A DNA stretch of 64,000 nucleotides from NCBI RefSeq assembly GCF_004000985.1, contig NZ_BIMH01000005.1, forward strand, positions 124,001 through 188,000, written 5' to 3'. Under the pieces are notes generated by a model. That model saw nothing but the letters and a program-made list of their open reading frames with translations, did no database searches and was not told where the DNA came from. This stretch comes from Paenibacillus validus NBRC 15382. GTDB taxonomy: Bacteria; Bacillota; Bacilli; Paenibacillales; NBRC-103111. This document shows, piece by piece, positions 24,474 through 33,565 of the stretch. Position numbers and translations under genes: made by a program. The stretch's first letter is position 1. Each line of letters opens with the position of its first letter.

Positions 24474-25493
24474 ATGGCATACACCAAGGTATGGGATCGT
24501 TTAAGCCGGCCGCTGCGTGACTTGAGAATTTCCGTTACCGACAAGTGCAATTTCCGTTGCCGCTACTGTATGCCTGAAGAGCTTTTTGGAACCGATTATA
24601 AGTTCCTTGACCGGAATCAACTTCTTAGTTTTCAGGAAATCATCCGATTGGTCCATCTATTTGCTGATCTAGGAGTAGAGAAAATTCGGATTACCGGCGG
24701 TGAACCGTTACTTAGACCGAATTTGCCTCAATTAATCCAGCACATGAACCAAGTTCAATCGATTCGGGACATCTCTCTGACGACTAACGGTTCGCTTCTG
24801 GCCAAATACGCAGGGGAGCTCAAAGAAGCTGGATTAAAAAGAATTACCGTAAGTCTTGATAGTCTCGATGACGAACGGTTTGGCCAAATGAACGGCAAAG
24901 GCTTTCGAGTAGGGCCTGTACTGCAAGGGATTGACGAAGCTGCACGCGCGGGCCTTCAAATCAAAATTAACATGGTTGTACAAAATGGTATCAACGAGCA
25001 GGATATTTTGCCTATGGCCCGTTATTTCCGTGAAAAAGGACATATTGTACGATTTATCGAGTTTATGGATGTAGGAAACAGTAACGGCTGGAGATTGAAT
25101 CACGTCGTGCCGAGTAAAAAAATAGTAGAGCTGATTCACCGTGAAATGCCGCTTGAACCTCTGGAGCCGAATTACGTTGGCGAAGTGGCGAGCAGGTATC
25201 GATACCTCGGATCGAACCAGGAGATTGGTTTTATTTCATCGGTTACGCAGGCATTTTGCTCGACATGTACAAGGGCAAGACTTTCCGCCGAAGGGTCTTT
25301 GTATACGTGCTTGTTCGGTGCTCACGGTACGGATCTTCGTACGCTGCTGAGGGAAGGGGTAGATGATGACGGGATCAAAGAGCATATTATGACGGTATGG
25401 AAACATAGAGTAGACCGGTATTCAGAAGTGCGCCTGAGCAACACGCTGGAGTTGAACAAGAAAAAAGTTGAAATGTTTCACATAGGCGGTTAG
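24474..25493 (+). CDS. moaA: GTP 3',8-cyclase MoaA, first step of molybdenum cofactor synthesis
   Basis: A 339-residue radical-SAM enzyme that converts GTP to the cyclic precursor of molybdopterin. The N-terminal cluster motif is 'CNFRCRYC' and the SAM-binding stretch '[13 protein letters not shown]'; the C-terminal second cluster uses '[14 protein letters not shown]' and a later Cys in 'LYTCLFG'. The protein ends in the essential Gly-Gly. ATG 24474 has AGGGTG 9 bases upstream; an ATG at 24450 is also in frame. moaA next to a molybdenum hydroxylase and without moaB/C/D/E nearby suggests a dedicated extra copy that raises cofactor supply when the island is induced. Confidence 0.93.
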   Translation: MAYTKVWDRLSRPLRDLRISVTDKCNFRCRYCMPEELFGTDYKFLDRNQLLSFQEIIRLVHLFADLGVEKIRITGGEPLLRPNLPQLIQHMNQVQSIRDISLTTNGSLLAKYAGELKEAGLKRITVSLDSLDDERFGQMNGKGFRVGPVLQGIDEAARAGLQIKINMVVQNGINEQDILPMARYFREKGHIVRFIEFMDVGNSNGWRLNHVVPSKKIVELIHREMPLEPLEPNYVGEVASRYRYLGSNQEIGFISSVTQAFCSTCTRARLSAEGSLYTCLFGAHGTDLRTLLREGVDDDGIKEHIMTVWKHRVDRYSEVRLSNTLELNKKKVEMFHIGG

Positions 25494-25562
25494 GTTACCG
25501 GACGATTCCGGATTTCAAGTAAACATTGAATCCAGGCGGGAAGCAGCGGGGAGGGCACCGTA

Positions 25563-26612
25563 TTGTCACAAATCGAAGAGTTCAAAAAGGTGTTTAAGCA
25601 GATCAAGCAGTCATGGGAACGCGGTGATCAGGCGGCGATGCTTATGATCATTACGGTTATCGGTTCCGCATATCGTAGGCCTGGAGCGAAAATGATGATG
25701 TCCATGGATGGCACCATGTGTGGGACTTTAAGCGGTGGATGCCTGGAAGGGGATCTGTTCGGTTGGGCCGAGAAAGCGATTCAGGAACAAGTTCCGCTAA
25801 CGGTCAAGTATGACTTAACGGAAAATGAACTGTGGGGTTTAGGCATTGGCTGCAAAGGGGCTCAAGAAATCTTGATCGTCCCGGTCGATCCTGCAGATTC
25901 GTTCTGGTCGCAGATTGATTATTGGATCCATCAAGAGGCACGAATTACGTACATCCTGGAGTGTACCGGGGAAACACGGGCTGCCTTTGTGGGTGAAGAC
26001 ACGGAATTTGGGGATACAGCCTCGCTCCCGACTGCGGTACGCAAGCAAGCTATCCTGCATGCCGGAAGCAGAACTCGGGCTGAGGTGATGCATGTGGAAG
26101 GACGCCGTTTTGTTATTGATACGGTTCGTCCTAGCGAACGTCTGATCGTAACCGGCGCCGGACACGATGCCGTACCTGTAGTCGATCTGGCAAGTAAAGC
26201 CGGATTTGCCGTAACCGTATTGGACCCGCGAGAAAGCTTTAACAATATCAATCGCTTTCCCTCCGCGCAGCATGTCGTTATGGAACCTGATGCTGCCGAT
26301 CCGTCCATGTTTCCGGATGGCTGGTGGGTCATTATGAATCATCATTTAAACCGAGACGAAGCATCCTTACGGCTTGCTTTACATAGTCGCCCGAAGTTCG
26401 TTGGCGTTCTGGGGCCTTTATCGCGAACGGAGCAAATGCTTGTCAATATAGGGTTGCCTATGTCAGAGGCTCCGATCTATTCCCCGGTCGGTTTGGACTT
26501 GGGCGCCGAAACCATTGATGAAGTGGCCGTTAGTATTGTGTCACAGCTCATGAGTCTCCGAAACAATCGCAATGCCGCACCGCTGCATGGAAGGGCAAAA
26601 ATCCATGCTTAA
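25563..26612 (+). CDS. XdhC/CoxF family molybdenum cofactor insertion chaperone
   Basis: A 349-residue XdhC-type protein. These bind the molybdenum cofactor, promote its sulfuration and hand it to the large subunit. The N-terminal XdhC/CoxI domain has 'VIGSAYRRPGAKMMMS' and 'GTLSGGCLEGDLFGWAEKA'; the C-terminal Rossmann domain has 'LIVTGAGHDAVPVVDLASKA' and 'VGVLGPLSRTE'. The usual conserved Cys is in 'GGCLEGD'. Start TTG 25563 follows GGGGAGGGC. It overlaps the mocA-like gene by 8 bases. Confidence 0.9.
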   Translation: MSQIEEFKKVFKQIKQSWERGDQAAMLMIITVIGSAYRRPGAKMMMSMDGTMCGTLSGGCLEGDLFGWAEKAIQEQVPLTVKYDLTENELWGLGIGCKGAQEILIVPVDPADSFWSQIDYWIHQEARITYILECTGETRAAFVGEDTEFGDTASLPTAVRKQAILHAGSRTRAEVMHVEGRRFVIDTVRPSERLIVTGAGHDAVPVVDLASKAGFAVTVLDPRESFNNINRFPSAQHVVMEPDAADPSMFPDGWWVIMNHHLNRDEASLRLALHSRPKFVGVLGPLSRTEQMLVNIGLPMSEAPIYSPVGLDLGAETIDEVAVSIVSQLMSLRNNRNAAPLHGRAKIHA

Positions 26613-27219
26613 CCTGGGTGCCGTTATTCTTGCCGCCGGAATGTCCAGACGAATGGGTCAACCGAAGCTGCTGCTGTCTTTAAGCGGCAAACCTTTATTT
26701 CGTTATACGGTAGAAAAAGCGATTCGCGCTGGATTGGAGCCCATTGTACTCATTAGCGGCGAACATACGAGCTCATTTCAACAATCCATTCATGATTTAA
26801 AAAATGTAGAAATCTATTCGAACGAACTCTATTCCCAAGGCATGTCGACTTCGTTGCGAATGGGAATTGAAGTTGTATCCGATCGGACTCAGGCGTCGAT
26901 GATTTTTTTGGCGGATCAACCCCTGGTCCCGGATATCGTGGTGAAAGAGCTGCTTGAAACTTACAAGCGACATCGAAGCGAAGGGGTTCGTATAGTTAGG
27001 CCTCAATACAAGGGCATAGACGGACACCCGATTGTATTTGATGCCGAGCTATATCCGCAATTTCAACATTTGCAAGGCGATGAAGGGGGGAGATCCATCA
27101 TAAAGTCCCATTCAAAATCGTTAAAAACGGTTCACTTTGAACAATCCGTCTGGGGATTTGATATCGATACTCAGGAAGATCTGAATCAAATATACAGTAT
27201 GAACCCGGATTTAACCTGA
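26605..27219 (+). CDS. Molybdenum cofactor cytidylyltransferase-like NTP transferase (MocA family)
   Basis: A 204-residue nucleotidyltransferase with the signature 'VILAAGMSRRMGQPKLLLSL' and the metal-site 'FLADQPLV' (ADQP, typical of MocA rather than MobA's TGDMP). It should attach CMP to molybdopterin to form the dinucleotide cofactor used by the hydroxylase. ATG 26605 overlaps the xdhC-like stop (ATGCTTAA) and has GGAAGGG 9 bases before it; an in-frame start at 26572 lies inside the upstream gene. Confidence 0.9.
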   Translation: MLNLGAVILAAGMSRRMGQPKLLLSLSGKPLFRYTVEKAIRAGLEPIVLISGEHTSSFQQSIHDLKNVEIYSNELYSQGMSTSLRMGIEVVSDRTQASMIFLADQPLVPDIVVKELLETYKRHRSEGVRIVRPQYKGIDGHPIVFDAELYPQFQHLQGDEGGRSIIKSHSKSLKTVHFEQSVWGFDIDTQEDLNQIYSMNPDLT

Positions 27220-27244
27220 GCACCGTTCAAGGAGGTTTTTCCAA

Positions 27245-28243
27245 TTGAGCACGAATGCTTTTGTAAGAGAAATTAAAGTTGAAGATGCAATTGGAATGGT
27301 GCTTGCTCATGATCTCACCCAAATTATACCAGGAAAATTCAAGGGGCGTTTATTTAAGAAAGGTCACGTCATCAGGGAGACCGACATTCCCCATTTATTG
27401 AATATTGGAAAAGGCCACATTTATACATTAGATATACCTGAAGAGTACGCGCATGAGGATGAGGCAGCCCAGCAGATGGCAGATGCGATAGCGGGGGAAA
27501 ACGTCTATGCCGTGGGACCTTCAGAAGGGAAAATGACGTTTAAGAGCGAGATACAAGGTCTTATTAAGATCAACCCAAAAGCTGTTCATGAAATTAATGA
27601 ACTGCAGGGCATAGCTCTTTCGACTTTGTTCACGAATCGACCCGTTGAGCAGAATCAGCACCTCGGCGGGATTCGACCCATTCCTCTTATGATCGAGAAG
27701 CGTATAGTCAGAGAAGTAGAGTCGATTTGTCGAAAATACGCCTATGTTGCAAAAGTGATTCCTTTCCGTTCGTTAAAGGTTGGCGTAGTCACTACGGGCA
27801 GCGAAGTTTATGAAGGACGAATTGAAGACAAATTTGGGCCCGTGGTCAAACAGAAAGTTGAACACTTCGGTTCGGAAATCGTGGAACAATGCTTTGCCCC
27901 CGATCAATCTGAGGAAATAGAGAAAAAAATAACCTATTTTCTTAATCAAGGCGTTGATCTGATCTTAGTAACAGGGGGAATGTCCGTCGACCCCGACGAC
28001 AGGACCCCGTTGGCCATTAAAAATATAGGGGCGGATATTGTCCGATATGGAACCCCTATGCTGCCAGGCTCGATGCTGCTTGTTTCCTACTACGATCAAA
28101 TTCCTATACTAGGATTGCCTGGCTGTGTGATGCATGACCCCTATACATCATTCGACGTTTTTCTACCCCGAATCCTGGCTGGAGATAAAATTACAATCCA
28201 GGATATGACCACACTTGGCTATGGCGGGTTTCATGCCTGTTAA
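27245..28243 (+). CDS. Molybdopterin-binding domain protein (MoeA/CinA-like)
   Basis: A 332-residue protein with a MoCF-biosynthesis (MogA/MoeA) domain in its second half: 'LKVGVVTTGSEVYEGRIED', 'GVDLILVTGGMSVDPDDRTP' and 'PMLPGSMLLVSYY', where the T/S-GG-x-S-x-DP motif binds the pterin. The first half has 'EVEDAIGMVLAHDLTQIIPG' (as IKVEDAIGMVLAHDLTQIIP), like the start of MoeA domain 1, but the protein is about 70 residues shorter than MoeA. It may insert molybdate or act as a sensor. TTG 27245 has AAGGAGG 9 bases before it. It ends the cofactor part of the operon. Confidence 0.82.
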   Translation: MSTNAFVREIKVEDAIGMVLAHDLTQIIPGKFKGRLFKKGHVIRETDIPHLLNIGKGHIYTLDIPEEYAHEDEAAQQMADAIAGENVYAVGPSEGKMTFKSEIQGLIKINPKAVHEINELQGIALSTLFTNRPVEQNQHLGGIRPIPLMIEKRIVREVESICRKYAYVAKVIPFRSLKVGVVTTGSEVYEGRIEDKFGPVVKQKVEHFGSEIVEQCFAPDQSEEIEKKITYFLNQGVDLILVTGGMSVDPDDRTPLAIKNIGADIVRYGTPMLPGSMLLVSYYDQIPILGLPGCVMHDPYTSFDVFLPRILAGDKITIQDMTTLGYGGFHAC

Positions 28244-28314
28244 CGATTCCATTCGTTGTCGGGTACATCTATTATGCTGCGGAAACGCAAGAGCCGTTAA
28301 GGAGTGAATTTCAA

Positions 28315-29730
28315 GTGAGCGAATCGGTATCGTGCCCGGATCACGTTGATGTCTTGGTGATCGGCGCCGGCCCCGGCGGTTACGTTGCAGCCATCAGGGC
28401 CTCGCAATTAGGAAAAAGCGTCGCTGTCGTAGACGAGAACGAACCCGGCGGGGTTTGTCTGCACAGCGGCTGCATTCCTTCAAAGGCGCTAATTTCAGCA
28501 GCAAAAACGTATGAGTTATTTGTGAATTCAAAGCATAACAAGATGGGGATCGCAGCCCAGTCCGTTTCCATCGATTATGCTCAAGTCCAGCAATGGAAGC
28601 ATGGAATCATTCAGAAGCTGAAAAACGGCGTCGAAGGTTTATTAAGCGGCAACCAAGTTACCTATGTGAAAGGCCGGGCGCAATTCAAGAGCGGGAATGA
28701 AGTTCGGATCGATGACGGCAACCGCTCGAAAATTGTCAAGTTTGAACACTGCATTGTTGCCGCAGGGTCCCGACCGGTGGAGCTCCAGGGGTTTGCGTTC
28801 GGCAATCGGATTGTTTCTTCGAAGGAAATCCTTCAGCTGAAAGAGATTCCTCAAAGCTTGGCGATCATCGGCGCCGGATATATTGGCGTTGAATTGGGCC
28901 AAACGTTTGCAAAGTTTGGTACGAAAGTAACATTGCTGGAATATGCTCCGCATATTTTGCCTACTTTTGAGTCCGAACTTGCTTCTATCGTCGAGAAGAA
29001 AATGAAGAAGAACGGGATGCAAATCATAACCGGCGCAAGCGCCAAGGCGGCGTATGAGGCGGAAGGCGGCGTGACACTTACTTATACGCATTCGGGAGAA
29101 GAGAAGAAGATGGATGCGGACTACCTCTTTGTGGCCGTTGGCAGAAAGCCGAATACCGAACCATTGAGCCTGGAAGCCGCGGATGTGCAGGTTGATCAGA
29201 AAGGCTTCATTGACGTGGACCGCCAAGGCAGGACGTCCAATCCACGCATATTCGCAATCGGAGATGTGGTGAAGGGACCTGCACTTGCGCACAAAGCTTC
29301 ATATGAGGGCAAAGTGGCGGCGGAGGCTATTGCCGGTCATCCAAGTGCAGTTGATTACAAGGCTATCCCTTCCGTCATTTTTTCCGATCCGGAAATCGCA
29401 ACAATCGGTCTGTCGGAGAAGGAAGCCGTCGAGCAAGATTACAAAGTGAAGACAGGCAAGTTTTCCTACGCTGCCAACGGCAGAGCGCTTTCTTTGCATG
29501 CAGGGGAGGGCTTCGTGAAAGTTATCGCAGAAGCAAACACGGGTTTTATCATTGGAGCGCAAATTGTAGGAATCGAGGCTGCCAATCTGATTGCAGAAAT
29601 CGGCTTGGCCATTGAAATGGGCAGTACGCTGGAGGATATAGCTGCAACCATTCATGCTCATCCGTCGTTGGGTGAAATCGTGATGGAAGCCTCAGAAGCA
29701 GGTATGGGCAAGGGCGTGCATGCCTTGTGA
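28315..29730 (+). CDS. lpdA: Dihydrolipoyl dehydrogenase (E3), first complex
   Basis: A 471-residue flavoprotein disulfide reductase that reoxidises the lipoyl group with NAD+. FAD motif 'VIGAGPGGYVAAIRASQLG', redox-active disulfide 'GGVCLHSGCIPSKAL', NAD motif 'AIIGAGYIGVELGQTFA', and the C-terminal His-Glu pair in 'HAHPSLGEIVMEA'. Unlike the second E3 in this window it has no lipoyl domain. GTG 28315 follows AAGGAGTG by 6 bases. It heads the E3-E1 alpha-E1 beta-tautomerase-E2 group. Confidence 0.95.
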   Translation: MSESVSCPDHVDVLVIGAGPGGYVAAIRASQLGKSVAVVDENEPGGVCLHSGCIPSKALISAAKTYELFVNSKHNKMGIAAQSVSIDYAQVQQWKHGIIQKLKNGVEGLLSGNQVTYVKGRAQFKSGNEVRIDDGNRSKIVKFEHCIVAAGSRPVELQGFAFGNRIVSSKEILQLKEIPQSLAIIGAGYIGVELGQTFAKFGTKVTLLEYAPHILPTFESELASIVEKKMKKNGMQIITGASAKAAYEAEGGVTLTYTHSGEEKKMDADYLFVAVGRKPNTEPLSLEAADVQVDQKGFIDVDRQGRTSNPRIFAIGDVVKGPALAHKASYEGKVAAEAIAGHPSAVDYKAIPSVIFSDPEIATIGLSEKEAVEQDYKVKTGKFSYAANGRALSLHAGEGFVKVIAEANTGFIIGAQIVGIEAANLIAEIGLAIEMGSTLEDIAATIHAHPSLGEIVMEASEAGMGKGVHAL

Positions 29731-29792
29731 CGAAGCGGAAGACGTTTGCGGTACATAGCAAATCAGAAAATGTAAAAGGCGAGGTGCATCAG

Positions 29793-30740
29793 ATGGAAAA
29801 TCGTTTGAAACAATTTTATCGGACCATGCTGCTGATTCGTCGCTTTGAAGAACAAGCGATCGAATTGTACAAGGAAGGTTTGGTTGGCGGGTCGTACCAT
29901 CCCTACATCGGACAAGAGGCGGTTGCGGTCGGGGTATGCAGTGCTCTGAGACAAGACGACTACCTGACCAACACCTATCGGGGACGCGGCCAGCACATAG
30001 CCAAAGGCTCCGATCCCAAGCTGCTCTTGGCCGAAGTACTTGGAAGAGCAACGGGATATTGCAAAGGAAAGGGCGGTCCGATGCACATTACCGATGTGCA
30101 GAACGGTATCCTGGGCGCCAACGGTATTGTTGGAGGCGGTGCCCCTATTGGTGTCGGAGCCGCATTAACGGCCAAGATGACGGGAACCGATCGCGTAAGC
30201 GTTACTTTTTTCGGAGACGGCGCCATCAATCAAGGCGTTGTCTACGAGGCGATGAACCTGGCTGCCATCTGGGATCTTCCTGTCGTGTTTGTTTGTGAGA
30301 ATAACCTGTATTCCGAAATGACGCCGATTCAATTTTCGTTGAAGAACAAGGATCTGATCGATCGCGCGGAAGGGGTTCGCATCCCTGGAATTATAGTTGA
30401 CGGCAATGATGTTGAAGCTGTTTTCAACGTCACAACCGAGGCTGTAGAACGTGCGCGCAGGGGAGAAGGACCTACATTTATTGAAGCCAAAACTTACAGA
30501 CTTAACGGGCATATGTACGGCGATTCGGAAACTTACCGTTCCAAGGAAGAGGTGGCGGCTTGGTGGGAGAAGGAGCCTATCAAGCGCCTTGGCGCAAAAT
30601 TGGTGGCTAGCGGAGAAGCCAGTGCGGACGAATTGGAGGCTATCAATCATGAGGTCTTGCAAGAAATAGCGAGGGCAGCCGAATTTGCACGGCAAAGTCC
30701 GGAACCCGGGTTCGAGGAAATCTTCACCGACGTAATCTAG
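29793..30740 (+). CDS. 2-oxoacid/acetoin dehydrogenase E1 alpha subunit, first complex
   Basis: A 315-residue thiamine-diphosphate subunit. The cofactor motif begins 'FFGDGAINQGVVYEAMNLAA' and ends with 'VCENNLYSEMTP'; 'GKGGPMHITD' is also conserved. The pattern, especially 'YCKGKGGPMHI' and 'NQG', is closest to acetoin dehydrogenase (AcoA-like) rather than to pyruvate dehydrogenase. ATG 29793 with GAGGTG 7 bases upstream gives the family length; an ATG at 29727 is in frame but unsupported. The true 2-oxo substrate is unknown. Confidence 0.92.
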   Translation: MENRLKQFYRTMLLIRRFEEQAIELYKEGLVGGSYHPYIGQEAVAVGVCSALRQDDYLTNTYRGRGQHIAKGSDPKLLLAEVLGRATGYCKGKGGPMHITDVQNGILGANGIVGGGAPIGVGAALTAKMTGTDRVSVTFFGDGAINQGVVYEAMNLAAIWDLPVVFVCENNLYSEMTPIQFSLKNKDLIDRAEGVRIPGIIVDGNDVEAVFNVTTEAVERARRGEGPTFIEAKTYRLNGHMYGDSETYRSKEEVAAWWEKEPIKRLGAKLVASGEASADELEAINHEVLQEIARAAEFARQSPEPGFEEIFTDVI

Positions 30741-30767
30741 AAACGGTAGAGAGGATGTTACAACACA

Positions 30768-31763
30768 ATGACCAGAGAATTAACGATGGTGCAGGCGTTA
30801 AATGAAGCCTTGCGTGAAGAAATGGCAAGAGATCAGCGGGTTTTTATCATGGGAGAGGACATTGGCGACTACGGCGGAGTGTTCAAGGTAACTTGGGGAT
30901 TATTGGACCAATTCGGAAGGGAGCGGGTCCGGGATACGCCAATCTCTGAAGCCGGTTTTATCGGGGCCGGTCTGGGCGCTGCAATGACCGGATTGATCCC
31001 GGTTATCGAGATCATGTGGGTCGATTTCACGGCCGTTGCGATGGACCAGATCATTAACCAGGTCGCCAAAATGAAGTACATGTCCGGCGGACAAACAAAC
31101 GTTCCACTGGTCATTCGAACGCAAGGCGGGGGCGGTCGTGGTAACGGTGCTCAACATTCTCAATCGTTGGAAACGTTCTTTGCTCACATCCCCGGATTGA
31201 AAGTCGTTCTCCCTTCCACCCCTTACGATGCGAAAGGATTGCTGAAATCGGCCATTCGCGAGAATAGCCCGGTTGTCTTTATCGAGAATAAAATGCAGTA
31301 CACGAAAAAGGGCCATGTGCCGGAAGAAGAGTATTTGATTCCGCTCGGCCAAGCAGATGTGAAGCGGGAGGGAAAGGATGTAACCTTGATCAGTATTTCT
31401 CAAATGGTCGACTTCTCCTTGCGCGCAGCGGAACAGCTGGCCAAGGAAGATGTTTCCGTCGAAGTGATCGATTTACGGACGCTGAGTCCATTGGATATGG
31501 ACACTGTACTGGCCTCCGTAAAGAAAACGATGCATGCCGTTATCGTGCATGAATCGACTCGTTCCTTCGGTTGGGGCGCTGAGCTTGCAGCCCGAATACA
31601 AGAAGAAGCCTTCGACTATTTGGATGCGCCGGTCGGACGCGTAGCTACCGAAGATGTGCCGATTCCATTTAACAGAACGTTAGAGAAAGAAACGCTTCCG
31701 CAGGTCTCGGACATTGTCTCTGCCGTTAAATCACAACTTTACCGCAATCAGCCTGTAAACTAA
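30768..31763 (+). CDS. 2-oxoacid/acetoin dehydrogenase E1 beta subunit, first complex
   Basis: A 331-residue partner of the E1 alpha subunit. Visible are 'FIMGEDIGDYGGVFKVTWGL', 'DTPISEAGFIGAGLGAAMTG', the conserved 'AQHSQSLETFFAHIPGLKVV' and the C-terminal 'VIDLRTLSPLDMDTV'. Together the two subunits decarboxylate a 2-oxo compound and transfer the acyl group to the lipoyl arm of E2. It lies 27 bases after E1 alpha with GAGAGGATG upstream. Confidence 0.93.
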   Translation: MTRELTMVQALNEALREEMARDQRVFIMGEDIGDYGGVFKVTWGLLDQFGRERVRDTPISEAGFIGAGLGAAMTGLIPVIEIMWVDFTAVAMDQIINQVAKMKYMSGGQTNVPLVIRTQGGGGRGNGAQHSQSLETFFAHIPGLKVVLPSTPYDAKGLLKSAIRENSPVVFIENKMQYTKKGHVPEEEYLIPLGQADVKREGKDVTLISISQMVDFSLRAAEQLAKEDVSVEVIDLRTLSPLDMDTVLASVKKTMHAVIVHESTRSFGWGAELAARIQEEAFDYLDAPVGRVATEDVPIPFNRTLEKETLPQVSDIVSAVKSQLYRNQPVN

Positions 31764-31822
31764 CCGGGCGCTTTGAAGCGGAAGCAGAAGGTTCGTACAT
31801 TAGGAATCGGAGGAGATTTAAC

Positions 31823-32041
31823 ATGCCCTATATTGAACTGAAATTGGTGGAAGGCCGGGATTTGGAAACGAAAAGAAAGCTGGTTGCCGGAATCACGAAG
31901 GCTTGCTGCGAAGCATTATCTGTTACGCCGGATTATGTGCGCGTGGAATTGATCGAGCTTAAGGCTGACTTGTTCAGCATAGCCGGGGAATTAGTTTACG
32001 ATACAAGGAGAAAAAACGAAAGCGGAGGTAACGATCAATGA
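31823..32041 (+). CDS. 4-oxalocrotonate tautomerase family enzyme
   Basis: A 72-residue protein with the catalytic Pro directly after the initiator Met ('MPYIELKLVEGRDLETKRKL') and 'VTPDYVRVELIELKADLFS' ahead of a short C-terminal tail, as in small 4-OT enzymes that interconvert enol and keto forms of dicarboxylic or 2-oxo acids. The second 4-OT hallmark, an Arg near position 40, is present (Arg in 'YVRVE'). It sits between E1 beta and E2 and overlaps the E2 start by 4 bases (ATGA), so it is part of the operon. It could supply the 2-keto form used by the dehydrogenase. GGAGGAG precedes the ATG. Confidence 0.85.
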   Translation: MPYIELKLVEGRDLETKRKLVAGITKACCEALSVTPDYVRVELIELKADLFSIAGELVYDTRRKNESGGNDQ

Positions 32042-33327
32042 ATGTTGTTCGGTTGCCGAAAATGGGGCTGACGATGGAAGAGGGCATCGTTCAACGTTTT
32101 TTAGTAAAACCGGGACAGCTTTACAGCAAAGGCGACGTTGTAGCAGAAATCGAAACGGATAAAGCGGTCCTGGAAGTTGAGATGCCGCAGGACGGTGTCA
32201 TCGAGGAGCTGCTCGTTCTGGAAGGGGACACGGTTGAAGTCGGGGCCCCGCTTCTAAGGCTGAAAAGCGAACAGAAGACCCCGGAAGCGAGCGTCCGCGA
32301 AGCGGCTTCTCCTACGGAACGGCCGCAGCCGAACACGGAATGCGCGAAGGATGCAGTCGCAGCTGCTTCGCCGGATGCGGAGCTGCCTCTTAACCAGGAC
32401 CGCAGGATCATCGCGATTTCCCCATCTGCCCGCAGAAGAGCCAGAGAGCTCGGAATCGACTACACCACGCTTCAAGGAACGGGGCCGAACGGAAGGATTC
32501 TGTATGCGGACGTAGAGGAGGCCGCACAACAGGTACCGCTCGCACCCAAGGAAAGCAGGGAAGCATCAAGGAACAACGCGGGGGCGACGTCTGCCAGGAA
32601 CACCGGAGTACATCAAGGGAAGTCGAAGGTTGTTGAGTTATCCAGAATGAGACGAATCATCGCCAGGCGCATGGTGGAGAGCGTCACTACGATTCCTCAA
32701 TTCTATGTGAAACGAAAAGTCGATCTTACCCAGCTGCTGGCCGTGAAAAATACAATACAGCCGCACATTTACCGCTCGAGAAACATAAAAATTTCGGTTA
32801 ACGATTTTTTAATTCGTGCTGTTGCGGAGACTTTACGTGAATTTCCGCAGTTGAATGCGTCGTTCGTAGGGGCGCCCGACCAAGCGGATAGCCATATTGT
32901 GGAGTACGAGGAGATCCATATCGGCCTGGCTGTCGCCGCGCCGAATGGGCTCGTCGTGCCGGTCATCCATCATGCCGACGAGCTTTCGGTTATGGAAATC
33001 GCCGGAGTGCGTGAACGGCTTGTTTCCGCTGCCCGAGCCGGAACGCTTAAAGGGGATGACATGCAGCGAGGCACATTCACGATTTCCAATTTGGGGGCCA
33101 TGGACGTTGAAGAGTTCAGCGCAATCGTCAATCCGCCGGAAGCCGGCATACTTGCAGTCGGAACGACTGTAGAAGAGATCGTCGTCATCAATGGTCAGTT
33201 CGAGATTCGCCCCATGTTGACCCTAGTCGGCTCTTTCGACCATCGCGTCATTGACGGTTTGGCGGCTGCAGCGTTTATGAAGAAATTAGTCGAGCGGCTG
33301 CAATCGGATGATTGGCAATTGCTATAA
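32038..33327 (+). CDS. Dihydrolipoamide acyltransferase (E2), first complex
   Basis: A 429-residue E2 with the classical domain order: lipoyl domain 1-80 (lipoylated Lys42 in 'EIETDKAVLEVEMP'), a low-complexity linker, an E1/E3-binding domain at about 125-162 ('ISPSARRRARELGIDYTTLQ') and a catalytic domain from about 200 with 'FDHRVIDGLAAAAFM' near its end, where the His and Asp act in acyl transfer to CoA. ATG 32038 overlaps the tautomerase stop. It is the last gene of the island and is followed by a strong terminator. Confidence 0.95.
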   Translation: MNVVRLPKMGLTMEEGIVQRFLVKPGQLYSKGDVVAEIETDKAVLEVEMPQDGVIEELLVLEGDTVEVGAPLLRLKSEQKTPEASVREAASPTERPQPNTECAKDAVAAASPDAELPLNQDRRIIAISPSARRRARELGIDYTTLQGTGPNGRILYADVEEAAQQVPLAPKESREASRNNAGATSARNTGVHQGKSKVVELSRMRRIIARRMVESVTTIPQFYVKRKVDLTQLLAVKNTIQPHIYRSRNIKISVNDFLIRAVAETLREFPQLNASFVGAPDQADSHIVEYEEIHIGLAVAAPNGLVVPVIHHADELSVMEIAGVRERLVSAARAGTLKGDDMQRGTFTISNLGAMDVEEFSAIVNPPEAGILAVGTTVEEIVVINGQFEIRPMLTLVGSFDHRVIDGLAAAAFMKKLVERLQSDDWQLL

Positions 33328-33361
33328 CTGCATCGGTAAAGTTGCAACTGAATATGGAATT

Positions 33362-33405
33362 AAGGGGCAGTCCTTCCTGAACATCGGAAGGCTGCCCCTT
33401 CGTTT
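33362..33405 (+). terminator. Terminator of the molybdenum hydroxylase/2-oxoacid dehydrogenase island
   Basis: AAGGGGCAG-TCCTTCC (33362-33377) pairs with GGAAGG-CTGCCCCTT (33386-33400) with one bulged base and a short loop, followed by CGTTT. It lies 35 bases after the E2 stop. Confidence 0.8.
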
Positions 33406-33472
33406 ATCAGGTCAACCGAAGTTTATCGATCAGCTAATTATCCGGATTTCAACTCACCCTAACGAATTAACG

Positions 33473-33502
33473 TTGACTGTGTAAATGAAGCGATGATATA
33501 AT
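33473..33502 (+). promoter_or_regulatory. Sigma-A promoter of the MmgE/PrpD gene
   Basis: TTGACT (33473-33478) and a perfect TATAAT (33497-33502) are 18 bases apart, 64 bases upstream of the ATG at 33566. The gene therefore has its own promoter. No ACC-N8-GGT operator overlaps it. Confidence 0.75.
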
Positions 33503-33565
33503 TCAGAACATACAGACTATTCTCACAACTAACGATTGATTTTTCATTTTGAAAGGAGAGGAGAA

